This document shows, one piece after another, positions 8,908 through 17,597 of a DNA stretch of 64,000 bases. Source of the stretch: an uncultured Clostridia bacterium (GTDB taxonomy: Bacteria; Bacillota; Clostridia; Oscillospirales; Acutalibacteraceae). Under the pieces are notes generated by a model. The model worked only from the letters and a program-made list of their open reading frames with translations, was not told the DNA's origin and searched no databases. Position numbers and translations under genes: made by a program. Location of the stretch: contig CAMJMQ010000010.1 in the NCBI GenBank assembly GCA_946407065.1, forward strand, positions 1 through 64,000, written 5' to 3'. Numbering within the stretch: position 1 is the stretch's first letter; the number at the start of each line of letters is the position of its first letter.

Positions 8908-9822
8908 TTACCATGCGTACTGAAATAAAGAATCAATGGTCTCACAAGCATCAGGATAATCCTCAAAGTATTTTTCGATATTATCATAGCTATCTTTGTC
9001 GATCTCATGCAAAACACATTTGCCGTCGGGCGTACAACCTTCAGTGACAAAATAGCGATAATCCTTATTCACCCACTCTACCAAATAACAGGTATTACGA
9101 ATATCATATTTTGTCAAAACCATATCCTTATCACATTTTTGGAGCGGGATCACTCTTTTGACATTGACATTATCGACATACCGAGTACCATCGTGTACCT
9201 GGATCTCCTCAGTATTATCAGATTTCTTTGCATGCTCTATCGAGGCAGTCGACTTATCATCCAATAATACTCTTTTGTAGGAAAAATCCGACGCACGATA
9301 ATCCATCATTCCACCGGATATGTATTGATCGTAGTCCGGCTGTTCCCAATATTCTAAAAAATAATGATCGAGCTTTCCTTGTTCGATACTTTCCTTGATC
9401 TCGTCGTATTTATCTTCACGAACATAGAACTTCGTCCGCCATCCGTAATCAACATCTTGATTCGTCGCGCTATTGTAGTATGCTTCAGCGATTTTGCTAT
9501 CAGAAGCGGTATTGCAGCCTAAAACGACGCCATCTTTACTCACTCCCATTAAAGCGCCGTACCACGAGCGTAACAAAATCGGAACATCACTCTCAATCAC
9601 ATGATAAGTAAACGTATCAGCGTCACGACAAAAAATGAAACTATAATCTCCTGTATCGAGATACTTGTAAGTGGTGTCACGGAACAGTACTTCTGTTTTA
9701 TCGCTATCCGTATATATAGCTATATTCGCCTTTGCTTCATCCAGCGCACGGCAGGAACAGAGAGAGACGGATACCATCATGATCGCTGAAACTAACGCTA
9801 TGAGCTTGATTGATTGTTTCAT
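8908..9822 (-). CDS. Putative lipoprotein, ABC-operon linked
   Basis: 304-aa secreted lipoprotein of unknown function. It has a signal peptide with a lipobox (SVSLCSC, lipidated Cys at about residue 24) and no domain I recognise. The open frame extends further upstream, but GGGGAGAAG directly before the ATG at 9822 fixes the start. It begins 14 nt after the ABC permease gene, so it is the fourth gene of the GntR-ABC operon. A role as accessory or sensor protein of that transporter is inference. Confidence 0.7.
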   Translation of the reverse strand: MKQSIKLIALVSAIMMVSVSLCSCRALDEAKANIAIYTDSDKTEVLFRDTTYKYLDTGDYSFIFCRDADTFTYHVIESDVPILLRSWYGALMGVSKDGVVLGCNTASDSKIAEAYYNSATNQDVDYGWRTKFYVREDKYDEIKESIEQGKLDHYFLEYWEQPDYDQYISGGMMDYRASDFSYKRVLLDDKSTASIEHAKKSDNTEEIQVHDGTRYVDNVNVKRVIPLQKCDKDMVLTKYDIRNTCYLVEWVNKDYRYFVTEGCTPDGKCVLHEIDKDSYDNIEKYFEDYPDACETIDSLFQYAW

Positions 9823-9836
9823 CTTCTCCCCTCCCC

Positions 9837-10661
9837 TTATGTCAGATTGAGCTTTTTGCTCATAATATACTTGTTGATCAGGAAATACATCACGCCAAAC
9901 AGAGCGTGATACAGAATCATAATGATAAAAAAGATATGGACGGAAGGCTCCGGGTGTTGTCCGATCCATTCATTGAGCCTATCAAAAAGCTGAGGATTCA
10001 GCAAACCAAAGATCGCGAAAAAGGTTCCGATGATCTGCTTGACAACATAAATACCGAAGAATATGCCGAAGGCTAACAGAACCTTTTTGCGCTTGGCAAG
10101 CTGCCCAAGCGAGATACAGCAATACAGCTTGATGAAAACAAAGAACGCGGCGACGCATAACAAGAGGATGAATTCAAGCACATACAAACCGCCGTTCGCG
10201 CCGAATCTCGCGAAGAATTTCCCTGCCAGATAGAAGAACGCCTTGAACACCTCGATGTTCACATCCCCTATCGTGATGACCATAAAGGACAGGAAGATCG
10301 CCAAAAGACCTCCTAAACAGAAGATAAAGGACGTCAGCAGCTTCGCAAAAATATGCTGAGTCGGTGTGACGGGCAGGGTATGATTCAGATATCCCTCGTT
10401 CGTGTACATTCCCTGATAGAATCGAACGATACCGACGATAACGGTCATCACGATACAGACGATGATCGAGATGATGTACAGCACCAAAGACGAGATAAAG
10501 AAGCCGTTATATACGGTAGAAGCGCCGCCGACCGCATCAAGAGGCGGCTCAAAGAATTGGATAACGCGGTTGATCAGCGCAAAGCCGAGAATGATCAGCT
10601 GTACGGGAAACAACAATCTGAAATACGACCGAAAGTCAAATTTGATCAGCTTACTTACCAT
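9837..10661 (-). CDS. ABC transporter permease subunit
   Basis: 274-aa integral membrane protein with about six hydrophobic segments, typical of ABC-2-type permeases of GntR(YtrA)-regulated transporters. The start overlaps the ATPase stop (ATGGTAA) and is preceded by GGGAGGTG, so translation is coupled. The substrate is unknown; related systems act in cell-envelope stress or bacteriocin resistance (family knowledge). Confidence 0.75.
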   Translation of the reverse strand: MVSKLIKFDFRSYFRLLFPVQLIILGFALINRVIQFFEPPLDAVGGASTVYNGFFISSLVLYIISIIVCIVMTVIVGIVRFYQGMYTNEGYLNHTLPVTPTQHIFAKLLTSFIFCLGGLLAIFLSFMVITIGDVNIEVFKAFFYLAGKFFARFGANGGLYVLEFILLLCVAAFFVFIKLYCCISLGQLAKRKKVLLAFGIFFGIYVVKQIIGTFFAIFGLLNPQLFDRLNEWIGQHPEPSVHIFFIIMILYHALFGVMYFLINKYIMSKKLNLT

Positions 10662-11353
10662 TTGAACACCTCCCTGAACAAATCGTCAACGCTCATGTTA
10701 TGCACCTCGCGAATATGATCGACCGTATCATGCAGAACGATACCGCCGTTTTTGATAAAGATCACCTCGTCGAGAACCGACTCGATATCGGAGATCAGGT
10801 GGGTCGAGATCAGCACGGACGCATCGGGATTGTAGTTGTTGATGATCGTAGAAATGATATAGTCGCGGGTAGCGGGATCAACGCCCGCGATCGGTTCATC
10901 CAGCACATACAGCTTGGCGTTGCGGCTCATGACGAGGATCAGACAGACCTTTTCTTTATTGCCCTTAGAAAGGCTCTTTAACCGCTGATTCCTGTCGATC
11001 CCTAATCGGGAAATCATTTCAAATGCCAGATCAGTACGGAAATCCTCGTAAAAATCCGCAAACATCATCACGATCTGCTCTACCGTCATCCAGTTATTCA
11101 GATAGTTCACGTCAGGAAGGTAGCTGACGAGTTTCTTGGTATCCACACCGGGTTGCTTGCCGTCGATCAAAACCGTTCCGAAAGACGGCTGTAACAAACC
11201 GTTGATGATCTTAATCAGTGTTGTTTTACCCGCGCCGTTCGGACCGAGAAGCCCGATGATCTTGCCGCTTACAACGGACAAGGAAAGCTGATTCAACGCC
11301 TTGACGGAACCATAGTCCATGCACAGGTTATCACATCTTAATAACTCACCCAT
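10655..11353 (-). CDS. ABC transporter ATP-binding protein
   Basis: 232-aa ABC ATPase. Walker A GPNGAGKTT, a degenerate signature (LSKGNKEK instead of LSGGQ), Walker B LYVLDEPIAGVDP and the H-loop STHLI are visible. The altered signature loop is typical of the YtrB/BcrA-like subgroup that pairs with ABC-2 permeases. The start overlaps the GntR regulator stop by 8 nt, and the permease follows with overlap. It probably energises export or envelope remodelling with the 9837-10661 permease. Confidence 0.85.
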   Translation of the reverse strand: MGELLRCDNLCMDYGSVKALNQLSLSVVSGKIIGLLGPNGAGKTTLIKIINGLLQPSFGTVLIDGKQPGVDTKKLVSYLPDVNYLNNWMTVEQIVMMFADFYEDFRTDLAFEMISRLGIDRNQRLKSLSKGNKEKVCLILVMSRNAKLYVLDEPIAGVDPATRDYIISTIINNYNPDASVLISTHLISDIESVLDEVIFIKNGGIVLHDTVDHIREVHNMSVDDLFREVFKW

Positions 11354-11708
11354 AGCGAAACTCCTTTATGATTTCTATAATCTCCTTTTTATCGAGCCCG
11401 AGCGACTGCATATCGTTCAGATAGTTGATCGTTTTGGATCGGATCAGGCTCTGTAAAACATCGTTTGCAATACCGGTATTCTCGCTGACAAACCACCCGG
11501 AACCGCGTTTTGAGTAGATAACGCCCTGTTGCTCGAGCTGTTCAAAGGATTTTTGTACCGTATTCGGCGTCACGCCGGCATGCAGTGCAACTTCACGCAC
11601 AGACATCAGCCTGTCCCCTGCGTTGACCTCACCGGACGCGATGAATACACAGATCTTCTCACAGATCTGCGGACAGATCGGTCTCTTCTTATCTAACCGC
11701 CAATCCAT
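11346..11708 (-). CDS. GntR family regulator (YtrA type)
   Basis: 120-aa repressor-like protein. The N-terminal GntR winged helix (MSVREVALHAGVTPNTVQKSFEQLEQQG) is followed only by a short helical tail, which defines the YtrA subfamily. The ATG at 11708 is preceded by GGGGGGAGTG; the frame is open further upstream, but that part would overlap the promoter. It is the first gene of the ABC operon. A palindrome overlapping the -10 box (11734-11751) is a good candidate for autoregulation. Confidence 0.85.
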   Translation of the reverse strand: MDWRLDKKRPICPQICEKICVFIASGEVNAGDRLMSVREVALHAGVTPNTVQKSFEQLEQQGVIYSKRGSGWFVSENTGIANDVLQSLIRSKTINYLNDMQSLGLDKKEIIEIIKEFRYG

Positions 11709-11733
11709 CTCACTCCCCCCTAACTGTATTATT

Positions 11734-11770
11734 GTATTACCACAGTAACACAGTTTTGTTTTTCTGTCAA
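11734..11770 (-). promoter_or_regulatory. Promoter with overlapping GntR operator
   Basis: On the minus strand TTGACA (11765-11770) and TACTGT (11742-11747) are spaced by 17 nt. An interrupted palindrome, GTATTAC-CACA-GTAACAC (11734-11751, 6 of 7 positions paired), covers the -10 box. It resembles YtrA-type operators, and the repressor gene starts 26 nt downstream. Confidence 0.6.
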
Positions 11771-11825
11771 TAGGAATGACAAAATTGATATAAAAAAAGA
11801 CTTCCCTCATCAACAGGAAGTCATC

Positions 11826-11857
11826 AAAAAAGGAGCATGATTTCACATCATGCTCCT
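11826..11857 (-). terminator. Terminator of the CofE-like gene
   Basis: An 11-bp stem (11831-11841 with 11847-11857) is followed on the minus strand by a T-run. A second hairpin (GACTTCC/GGAAGTC) lies just beyond it, before the GntR promoter. Confidence 0.75.
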
Positions 11858-11874
11858 CCCCTATTCTTCATTGA

Positions 11875-13074
11875 TCAATCATTGGTGTAGTTATCGAAGT
11901 AGCCCTGTACCAATACAACAGGTGTACCCTTATCGCCGGAGCCGGAGGTCAGATCACACAGAGAGCCAATCAGATCGGTCAGCTGTCTGGGGGTCGTGCC
12001 CTGAGAAGCCATATTACCGACAAGGTTCGCATCCTTGGTCTTGATGCTCTCGGAGATCGCCGCTTTCAACTCGTCACCATGCAGATCCTTAAAGTCATTA
12101 TCCGCAAGGTACTTGAGCTTGAGCTCATTGGGTGTACCGACAAGACCCGATGTATGTGCCGGAGATACGACCGGATCGGCAAGCTCCCAGATCTTACCCT
12201 GAGGATCCTTGAACGCGCCGTCGCCGTAAACCATGACCTCTACGTTTTTGCCGGTAGCGGAATTGATCTTCGCTTGGATATCCTCCACCAGCGGCTGAGC
12301 ATTCTGCGGAAACAGCTTGACGGTATCTTCGGTCGACTTGTTGGAGCCAAGCAGGCCGTAGTTTTCGTTATAGCCGGAGCCGTCTACGGGAGCGTTCATG
12401 ATATCATCCAGACCGAGCACGATTTTGGCGCCTGCCTCCTTGAGGATGCGTTTGGTGCGCTTGCGGGTGTGGATATCACAGGTCAGCACGGTATCGGTGT
12501 AGTTCAAAATAGTCTTGGGGCGGTTGGCGAAGATAATCTCTACCTCTGCCCCACTCTCTTCGATCAGATTGGCGTAATAATCGACGTAGTCAACGCCGGT
12601 GAATTCATGCTTATTCACGCCGAACAGCTCACGATAACGCTCAAGCGTCAGCACATCGCTGTAGGGATTCACACCCGCCTCATCGATCTTGTCGATGGAG
12701 ACCAGCTCATTGCCCACCTCATCGGACGGATAGGACAGCATGAGAACGATCTTTTTGCAGCCCATTGCGATACCGCGCAGACAGATTGCAAAGCGGTTAC
12801 GGGACAGAATCGGGAAAATTACGCCGACAGTACCGCCGCCGAGCTTTGCTTTGACGTCATCAGCGATGTTTTGCACGGTAGCATAATTGCCCTGCGCGCG
12901 CGCGACGATCGATTCAGTGACCGCGATCACATCTTTATCGCGGAGTGAAAAGCCCTCACTCTCTGCGGCAGCAAGAACACTGTCGGTCACAATGGCCGCA
13001 AGGTCATCACCGGTACGGATAATCGGACAACGAATACCGCGAGATATGGTACCGACTAATCTTTCATTACTCAT
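11875..13074 (-). CDS. CofE-like coenzyme F420-0:L-glutamate ligase family protein
   Basis: 399-aa protein of the F420_ligase (CofE/FbiB) family. The N-terminal part shows the family pattern (VGTISRGIRCPII..GDDLA, DVIAVTESIVARAQGN, FPILSRNRFAICLRGIA). CofE adds glutamate to F420-0 in archaea and actinobacteria, but no F420 biosynthesis or F420-dependent gene is in this window and Firmicutes of this type are not known to make F420. The real substrate may therefore be another gamma-glutamylated compound (inference). AAAGGAGCG lies upstream of the ATG and a strong terminator follows. Confidence 0.7.
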   Translation of the reverse strand: MSNERLVGTISRGIRCPIIRTGDDLAAIVTDSVLAAAESEGFSLRDKDVIAVTESIVARAQGNYATVQNIADDVKAKLGGGTVGVIFPILSRNRFAICLRGIAMGCKKIVLMLSYPSDEVGNELVSIDKIDEAGVNPYSDVLTLERYRELFGVNKHEFTGVDYVDYYANLIEESGAEVEIIFANRPKTILNYTDTVLTCDIHTRKRTKRILKEAGAKIVLGLDDIMNAPVDGSGYNENYGLLGSNKSTEDTVKLFPQNAQPLVEDIQAKINSATGKNVEVMVYGDGAFKDPQGKIWELADPVVSPAHTSGLVGTPNELKLKYLADNDFKDLHGDELKAAISESIKTKDANLVGNMASQGTTPRQLTDLIGSLCDLTSGSGDKGTPVVLVQGYFDNYTND

Positions 13075-13241
13075 TTCATATACGCTCCTTTAGTAATTTA
13101 GTAAATTAAAGCCATAGAGTATTATAATATTTGCGGTTAAGATTTTAATTCGAATTTAGAATTATAGAAAGATTTATTAGCATTAAATCATCTGCATACG
13201 CCTTCGATTTCCATCATTTGACCTTTTCTTTCTTGATAAAA

Positions 13242-13271
13242 AATAAGGAGTACCATACAGTACTCCTTATT
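13242..13271 (-). terminator. Terminator of tRNA-Gly
   Basis: An 11-bp stem (13242-13252 with 13261-13271) is followed by T residues on the minus strand, 4 nt past the tRNA CCA end. Confidence 0.75.
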
Positions 13272-13274
13272 CTA

Positions 13275-13348
13275 TGGAGCAGATGATGGGAATCGAACCC
13301 ACACGGTCAGCTTGGAAGGCTGAAGTTCTACCACTAAACTACATCTGC
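13275..13348 (-). tRNA. tRNA-Gly (anticodon TCC)
   Basis: On the minus strand the acceptor stem GCAGATG/CATCTGC, the D-arm AGTTTAGTGGTAGA, an anticodon loop with TCC, the T-arm GGGTTCGATTCCC and an encoded CCA can all be drawn. Confidence 0.93.
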
Positions 13349-13403
13349 ATTATTTGGTTATAGTATACCATATCAATTTAAGTTTGTCAATCGAAAAAGA
13401 CAA

Positions 13404-13427
13404 GGGAGGACACCATGCCCTCCCCTA
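13404..13427. repeat. Dispersed palindromic repeat, family B
   Basis: GGGAGG...CCCTCCCCTACA palindrome. Similar units occur at 33498-33522, 47793-47818, 48879-48901, 56888-56912 and 57988-58013, all intergenic. Confidence 0.6.
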
Positions 13428-13490
13428 CACATATTCAGATACTAAGAACGAAATAATTTGTGAATGCTCATACAGATCGTATGAAACTAA

Positions 13491-13889
13491 TCACTGCTTC
13501 TCGGGATTATCGATGCGGTAGATCTCCTGGTTATCGATGTCGATATTCGGGATCATGACCGGCTGGATGCCGCAGTTGGCGGTCACAGTGGTGATCAACG
13601 CCTTGGCATACGGGAACAACGCCTTGAAGGTCTTGGTGTGGATCAGTTCCTTCTTCTCGCCTTCCTTATACGCAAAAATGCCGACGATGACAACATGGAT
13701 CTTGAACGCCTCGGGATTCTCTTTATCGTGGACTTCGATATCAAAGGTGCCCTTTGCTACGTTTTTGTTGTTGGCATACTGCACCTGATAGGAATATTTA
13801 TTTCCCAAAGATATCTTGGTGCCGTTCTCCAAGGTGTTCGCAAACTCGATTTTATCTACTTTATAAGCCTGTAAATTAACTTCTGACAT
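13491..13889 (-). CDS. secB: SecB-like protein-export chaperone
   Basis: 132-aa protein with the SecB fold pattern: beta-strand segments followed by LFPYAKALITTVTANCGIQP, then MIPNIDI. In classical SecB the equivalent region is PYAR..(I/V)...GG(F/L)P...L.P.NFD. SecB tetramers hold preproteins unfolded for SecA. Such proteins are uncommon in Firmicutes, and some homologues act with toxin-antitoxin systems; no toxin gene is adjacent here. AAGGAG lies 8 nt before the ATG. Function as an export chaperone is inferred from fold similarity only. Confidence 0.65.
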   Translation of the reverse strand: MSEVNLQAYKVDKIEFANTLENGTKISLGNKYSYQVQYANNKNVAKGTFDIEVHDKENPEAFKIHVVIVGIFAYKEGEKKELIHTKTFKALFPYAKALITTVTANCGIQPVMIPNIDIDNQEIYRIDNPEKQ

Positions 13890-14097
13890 AACGGGTTACT
13901 CCTTATTGGAACAAAGTCAATACCATAACGTTATTACAAACGTGCAGCATTGCGGCGAATCCATTCTGTTTCAATCAACTCATAAAACTACGAATTCGGG
14001 TATATTATAGTCCATTTCACAAAAAAAGTCAAACGAGACGTACAACCAATAGCTACAGCGGTTATACGCCCCGTGCACTAATATTGTTAATCGTTGA

Positions 14098-14439
14098 TTA
14101 ACTCTTTACCCTTTCTAAAATCGTTCCGGTTTTCGCATCGATATCATATTCGTATTCATATCCATTATAGTTGAATTCGATCTCGTACTTTTCAACGCCG
14201 TCATCAGTATCAAGTTTTTCTTTTGTAAACTGAACCTGAGAAACTTCTAATCCGGCATCTTTGAGCGCGGTCGACTTCGCAGATTCCAAGTCGATTTTGT
14301 CATTGTTCTGCTGAGCGGCAGCGACCGTAGCCTCCGGCGCGGTAGCTGCTGTAGTCACAGGAGCTGTAGACGCGGGGGCTTCCGTTGCGGCGGGAGCGCT
14401 CTTCTGAGAGGAGCATCCGGCAAACAGTCCGACGGACAA
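14098..14439 (-). CDS. PepSY-domain lipoprotein with damaged start
   Basis: 113 aa in the open frame, with lipobox LFAGC followed by an Ala/Thr/Pro-rich linker (residues 12-42). A PepSY-like module ends in YEYEYDIDAKTGTILERVKS, the typical PepSY C-terminus. The only start in frame is a TTG at 14439, which leaves too short a signal peptide (7 residues before the lipobox) and has no ribosome site. In the next frame an ATG at 14488 encodes a hydrophobic MLIIIMFTMPLL segment, so a one-base indel near 14445-14460 would restore a full signal peptide. It is either a recent pseudogene or a sequencing error. Confidence 0.6.
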   Translation of the reverse strand: MSVGLFAGCSSQKSAPAATEAPASTAPVTTAATAPEATVAAAQQNNDKIDLESAKSTALKDAGLEVSQVQFTKEKLDTDDGVEKYEIEFNYNGYEYEYDIDAKTGTILERVKS

Positions 14440-14507
14440 AATCGATACGATGTAATAATGGCATGGTGAACATGATTATTATCAACATTCTTCTAAAATA
14501 AAGCTAC

Positions 14508-16283
14508 TCAAACCTTGATCACAAGATTATTCAGTTTAAAGAAGGAATTATACTGAAAATCCTTTGCCAAGTTCGAAATCATTCTCAGTCCGATATGACG
14601 TGAAGGATCCTCATCGTTAAACAGCTCAAGCTGCTTGGCGGGATCAAACACGGGACAGTCATCCCGTACACGGAGCGTGTAATCGTCACCGTTTTTCACG
14701 ATACGCACATCGATACTATGCTCCTTGTCATCATTTGAAAACCCGTGTTTAATAATATTGCCCGCAAGCTCTTCTACACTCAGCGCCAAAAGGAACTTAC
14801 GTTTTTTGTCGCAACCGCGAGCTTCGCAAAAGTTCCATATATCCCGAGACAGCTCCACGACCTCATCCATGGAATATATGCTCTTTTCCATCTCCTCGTC
14901 CTCAGAAACACCGAAGTGATCCGGCATCAGAATGATCTTATCCATCAAGCTCTTGTCACGGATACGCAAACGATGAGAATAGACCTTGATCATGATCGCA
15001 TAGAATATCAGCATCAACACCTGCGTGACAGGGAAAGCATACCATACCGCGTCAGCTCCGATAAAGTTCGCCATGATCCCGGCGCTGAGCATCAGGAAGC
15101 CTGCCTCAAGAAGGAAGCCTGCTGTCAGCGACATCTTAGACTCACCTATTCCCTGCAAATAACACTGATAGATCACATTCAAGCCATAGAACGGCATACC
15201 TATCGCATAACAGCGTACTGCTGTGACAGACATCTGCATGGCTTCGGGATTATCTTTGATGAACAGCGCAGAGAACTGCGGCGCAAAGAAATACATCAGT
15301 AAAGCAAAACCGAGGGTAACCGCAAATGTCGCCTCAACCGATAGCAGTAAAAGCTTTTTCAATTTGGCTCGGTTTTCTTCTCCCATCAATACGCCTGCCA
15401 AAACCGCCACTGTCTCAGCCATACCCAGCGTGATCGGATTCAAAAAGGAGTCTGATTGGCGGTGAACGGAATACGCCGCGATCGCCGCCGTCGACGCGAT
15501 CACAGACAAAAGCATATTCATGAAGGTACTTCGAAGCGTATTGGAAACACGACAAACGCCTGACGGTAGACCGTGAACGATGATCCCGCCTGTTTCTTTC
15601 CATTTGAGATAACGTACCGAAAAACGAAGAAAAGTATTCTTCTTGAGAAAGTGCATCAACAAGACCAGAACACCGGCATAATAGCTGAGGCTGGTGGCAA
15701 GGCCCATCTCGAAGGTATCTCCGTGGAAAACGAATACCACAGCCAGATCCAGGACGACGTCCGTCACCGTCATGACAGCGGACGCGATCGCCGGCAGATG
15801 ACGGTCGTTGTCAATCGCCATATAACCGCTCAGCGTCTTCATGGCGTTCATCGCGGGCAGGCCGATCGCAATACCGATCAGATAGTCTGTCGCCTTCGGT
15901 AAAAGATTGGCAGCGTTACCTGACGCGCCGAGCACCTTCGCAATCGATGAAGCGAACGGCAGGATAATCGCCATCAGTACAGTCGCAAATCCGATCGAGA
16001 GAATACAGGACAGGGAGAATATCGATTGAGCATCCTTCTTTTTTCCCTCGCCGATCAGTCGAGTATAACGCGTTCTTGATCCCGTAGAAACGATTGCGCC
16101 AAACACAGAAAAGGTCGTTATCAGCGGATTAACGATACCGAACGCCGCGATCGATTCGGTTCCGAGAAACTGTCCGATCACAACGCCGTCGATCAATGAG
16201 CCGATTGATTGCGTAAGGGATGAAATAATAAACGCAATAAGCTGCGCAAAAAAAGTATTACGCAGTATAGAACTTCTTTTCAT
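14508..16283 (-). CDS. MATE efflux transporter fused to HATPase_c domain
   Basis: 591-aa fusion protein. Residues 1 to about 450 form a 12-helix MATE-type (MatE/NorM-like) transporter. The last 117 residues are a cytoplasmic GHKL ATPase of the RsbW/SpoIIAB anti-sigma kinase type, with an N-box EELAGNIIKH, a VRDDCPVFDP G1-like motif and a HIGLRM G2 loop. The start is taken at 16283, with AAAGGG about 10 nt upstream; ATGs at 16301 and 16328 are possible. The fusion implies export activity or signalling linked to an ATP-binding regulatory domain. The partner is unknown. Confidence 0.8.
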   Translation of the reverse strand: MKRSSILRNTFFAQLIAFIISSLTQSIGSLIDGVVIGQFLGTESIAAFGIVNPLITTFSVFGAIVSTGSRTRYTRLIGEGKKKDAQSIFSLSCILSIGFATVLMAIILPFASSIAKVLGASGNAANLLPKATDYLIGIAIGLPAMNAMKTLSGYMAIDNDRHLPAIASAVMTVTDVVLDLAVVFVFHGDTFEMGLATSLSYYAGVLVLLMHFLKKNTFLRFSVRYLKWKETGGIIVHGLPSGVCRVSNTLRSTFMNMLLSVIASTAAIAAYSVHRQSDSFLNPITLGMAETVAVLAGVLMGEENRAKLKKLLLLSVEATFAVTLGFALLMYFFAPQFSALFIKDNPEAMQMSVTAVRCYAIGMPFYGLNVIYQCYLQGIGESKMSLTAGFLLEAGFLMLSAGIMANFIGADAVWYAFPVTQVLMLIFYAIMIKVYSHRLRIRDKSLMDKIILMPDHFGVSEDEEMEKSIYSMDEVVELSRDIWNFCEARGCDKKRKFLLALSVEELAGNIIKHGFSNDDKEHSIDVRIVKNGDDYTLRVRDDCPVFDPAKQLELFNDEDPSRHIGLRMISNLAKDFQYNSFFKLNNLVIKV

Positions 16284-16341
16284 CGGTATTGACCCTTTCA
16301 TAAAAGATAAGTAGATTTCCCCAATCATACGACTGTATCAT

Positions 16342-16369
16342 AAAAAGCCCGATAGAATCGGGCTTTTTG
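16342..16369. terminator. Bidirectional terminator, identical copy 1
   Basis: AAAAAGCCCGAT/ATCGGGCTTTTT hairpin. The same 28 bases occur at 22333-22360 in the same orientation, and the two copies bracket the accessory segment that contains the ubiquitin gene. Confidence 0.85.
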
Positions 16370-16410
16370 TGCTTGATGTACAAAAAAGATTTTTCGCTCA
16401 AAATCCGTAC

Positions 16411-16461
16411 AGTTTTGAACCCTCGAACACCAAACCTGCCGGAGTTTTGAACCCTCGAACA
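16411..16461. repeat. Tandem copies of a 19-bp repeat
   Basis: Two identical 19-mers at 16411-16429 and 16443-16461, 32 bp apart, containing TTTTGAACCCTCGAACA. An inverted, one-mismatch copy of the core lies at 22246-22262. Nothing else is seen between the MATE start and 16595 apart from the terminator. Confidence 0.7.
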
Positions 16462-16595
16462 AAATCGATTCACTACCGATAGCACTTGCCTTTTCATTTA
16501 TATAGTAATAAATCCATAAATACAAGTTTTCTACTCATAATTACTCTCCTTATCGACTGACTATTTAATTTAATTGCGCTGACATGTTCATTGTT

Positions 16596-17153
16596 TTATT
16601 TCAGGTGCTTAATGATTCGTGCCGGATTTCCGGCAACAACCACATTATCAGGGAAAGATTTGGTGACAACAGAAGCCGCGGCAACAACAGTGTTATCGCC
16701 GATCGTGACACCGGGGAGTATCGTTACCCCTCCTCCGATCCAGACGTTATCACCAATATTGACGGGCTTAGGAATACCGATCTTTTTTCTTCGTCCTTCC
16801 GCGTTCAGAGGATGACCGATTGCGTAAATACACGTTTTCGGTCCTATCATACAATTTGTGCCTATTCTGATCGGAGCGGCGTCCAGAAATACACAGTCAA
16901 AGTTCATGAAAAAATCATCGCCCACAAAGATGTTATATCCGTAGTCGCAGTGAAACGGAGGTTTTACGGCAATATTTTCTGTGCAGCTTCCCAACAATTC
17001 TTTCAGTATTGACTTTCTGACAGATTCATCCTCGGGCGAATCATTAAAACGGGAACAAAGGATCCGCGCGTTTTTCTTGTCCTCCATGAGTTGAGGATCG
17101 TTCGTCAAAAAGGGTTCGGCATTTGTCATTTTTTCTCGTTCGGTTTTCATCAT
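16596..17153 (-). CDS. Sugar O-acetyltransferase (LacA/Maa type)
   Basis: 185-aa left-handed beta-helix acetyltransferase that transfers acetyl from acetyl-CoA to sugars such as maltose or galactosides. An N-terminal Mac domain is followed by hexapeptide repeats ending IGDNVWIGGGVTILPGVTIGDNTVVAAASVV, then GNPAR. The catalytic His is in YAIGHPL. The start is chosen at 17153 because ATG overlaps the TGA of the upstream GNAT gene and AAGGAT lies just before it. Confidence 0.88.
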   Translation of the reverse strand: MMKTEREKMTNAEPFLTNDPQLMEDKKNARILCSRFNDSPEDESVRKSILKELLGSCTENIAVKPPFHCDYGYNIFVGDDFFMNFDCVFLDAAPIRIGTNCMIGPKTCIYAIGHPLNAEGRRKKIGIPKPVNIGDNVWIGGGVTILPGVTIGDNTVVAAASVVTKSFPDNVVVAGNPARIIKHLK

Positions 17154-17596
17154 ACGTTTATCCTTTTTATCATTCTTGTACAATCAAATTTCCAACTTTT
17201 GAAAACTTCACCGTCTCTTTGTTTGTATCCGAGCCTTTCATAAAAGCCTGTCGCTTCCAATCTGGCGTCAATTACTATTTCTGTATAGCCGAGTTCTGCA
17301 ATCCACTTTTCAGCTTCTGCGATCGCTCTGCTGCCGAGATGCTTTCCTCGATATTCGGGAAGAACAACGACTCGTCCGACCAGAACCGTATTTTCATCCA
17401 ACCCATAGAAGCGGCAAGTTGCAACAGGATAGGTGTCGTCTATCAGAACGATGTATTTGCTCTTATCGCCGTCATGCTCATCGAATTCCTCTTCTAAAGA
17501 GATATGGTGCTGGCGGTTCATCCCCTGAATTCTGACGGAGTAAGCTCCGGCTCTCTGCCATGTTTCAGTTGCTCTCAAAGTTTTGATATCGTCCAT
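17150..17596 (-). CDS. GNAT family N-acetyltransferase
   Basis: 148-aa GNAT-fold protein. The acetyl-CoA-binding motif A is VVVLPEYRGKHLGSRAIAEAE, and the C-terminal motif is ATGFYERLGYKQRDGEV. The acceptor substrate is unknown. The frame opens at 17617 (GTG), but GGTGA before the ATG at 17596 and the absence of overlap with the upstream gene favour this start. It is coupled by an ATGA overlap to the sugar acetyltransferase. Confidence 0.82.
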   Translation of the reverse strand: MDDIKTLRATETWQRAGAYSVRIQGMNRQHHISLEEEFDEHDGDKSKYIVLIDDTYPVATCRFYGLDENTVLVGRVVVLPEYRGKHLGSRAIAEAEKWIAELGYTEIVIDARLEATGFYERLGYKQRDGEVFKSWKFDCTRMIKRINV

Positions 17597-17597
17597 C

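Noticed and set aside
12079..12948. 289-codon plus-strand frame opposite the CofE-like gene
   Set aside because: Shadow frame; the minus-strand gene has a family match, ribosome site and terminator.
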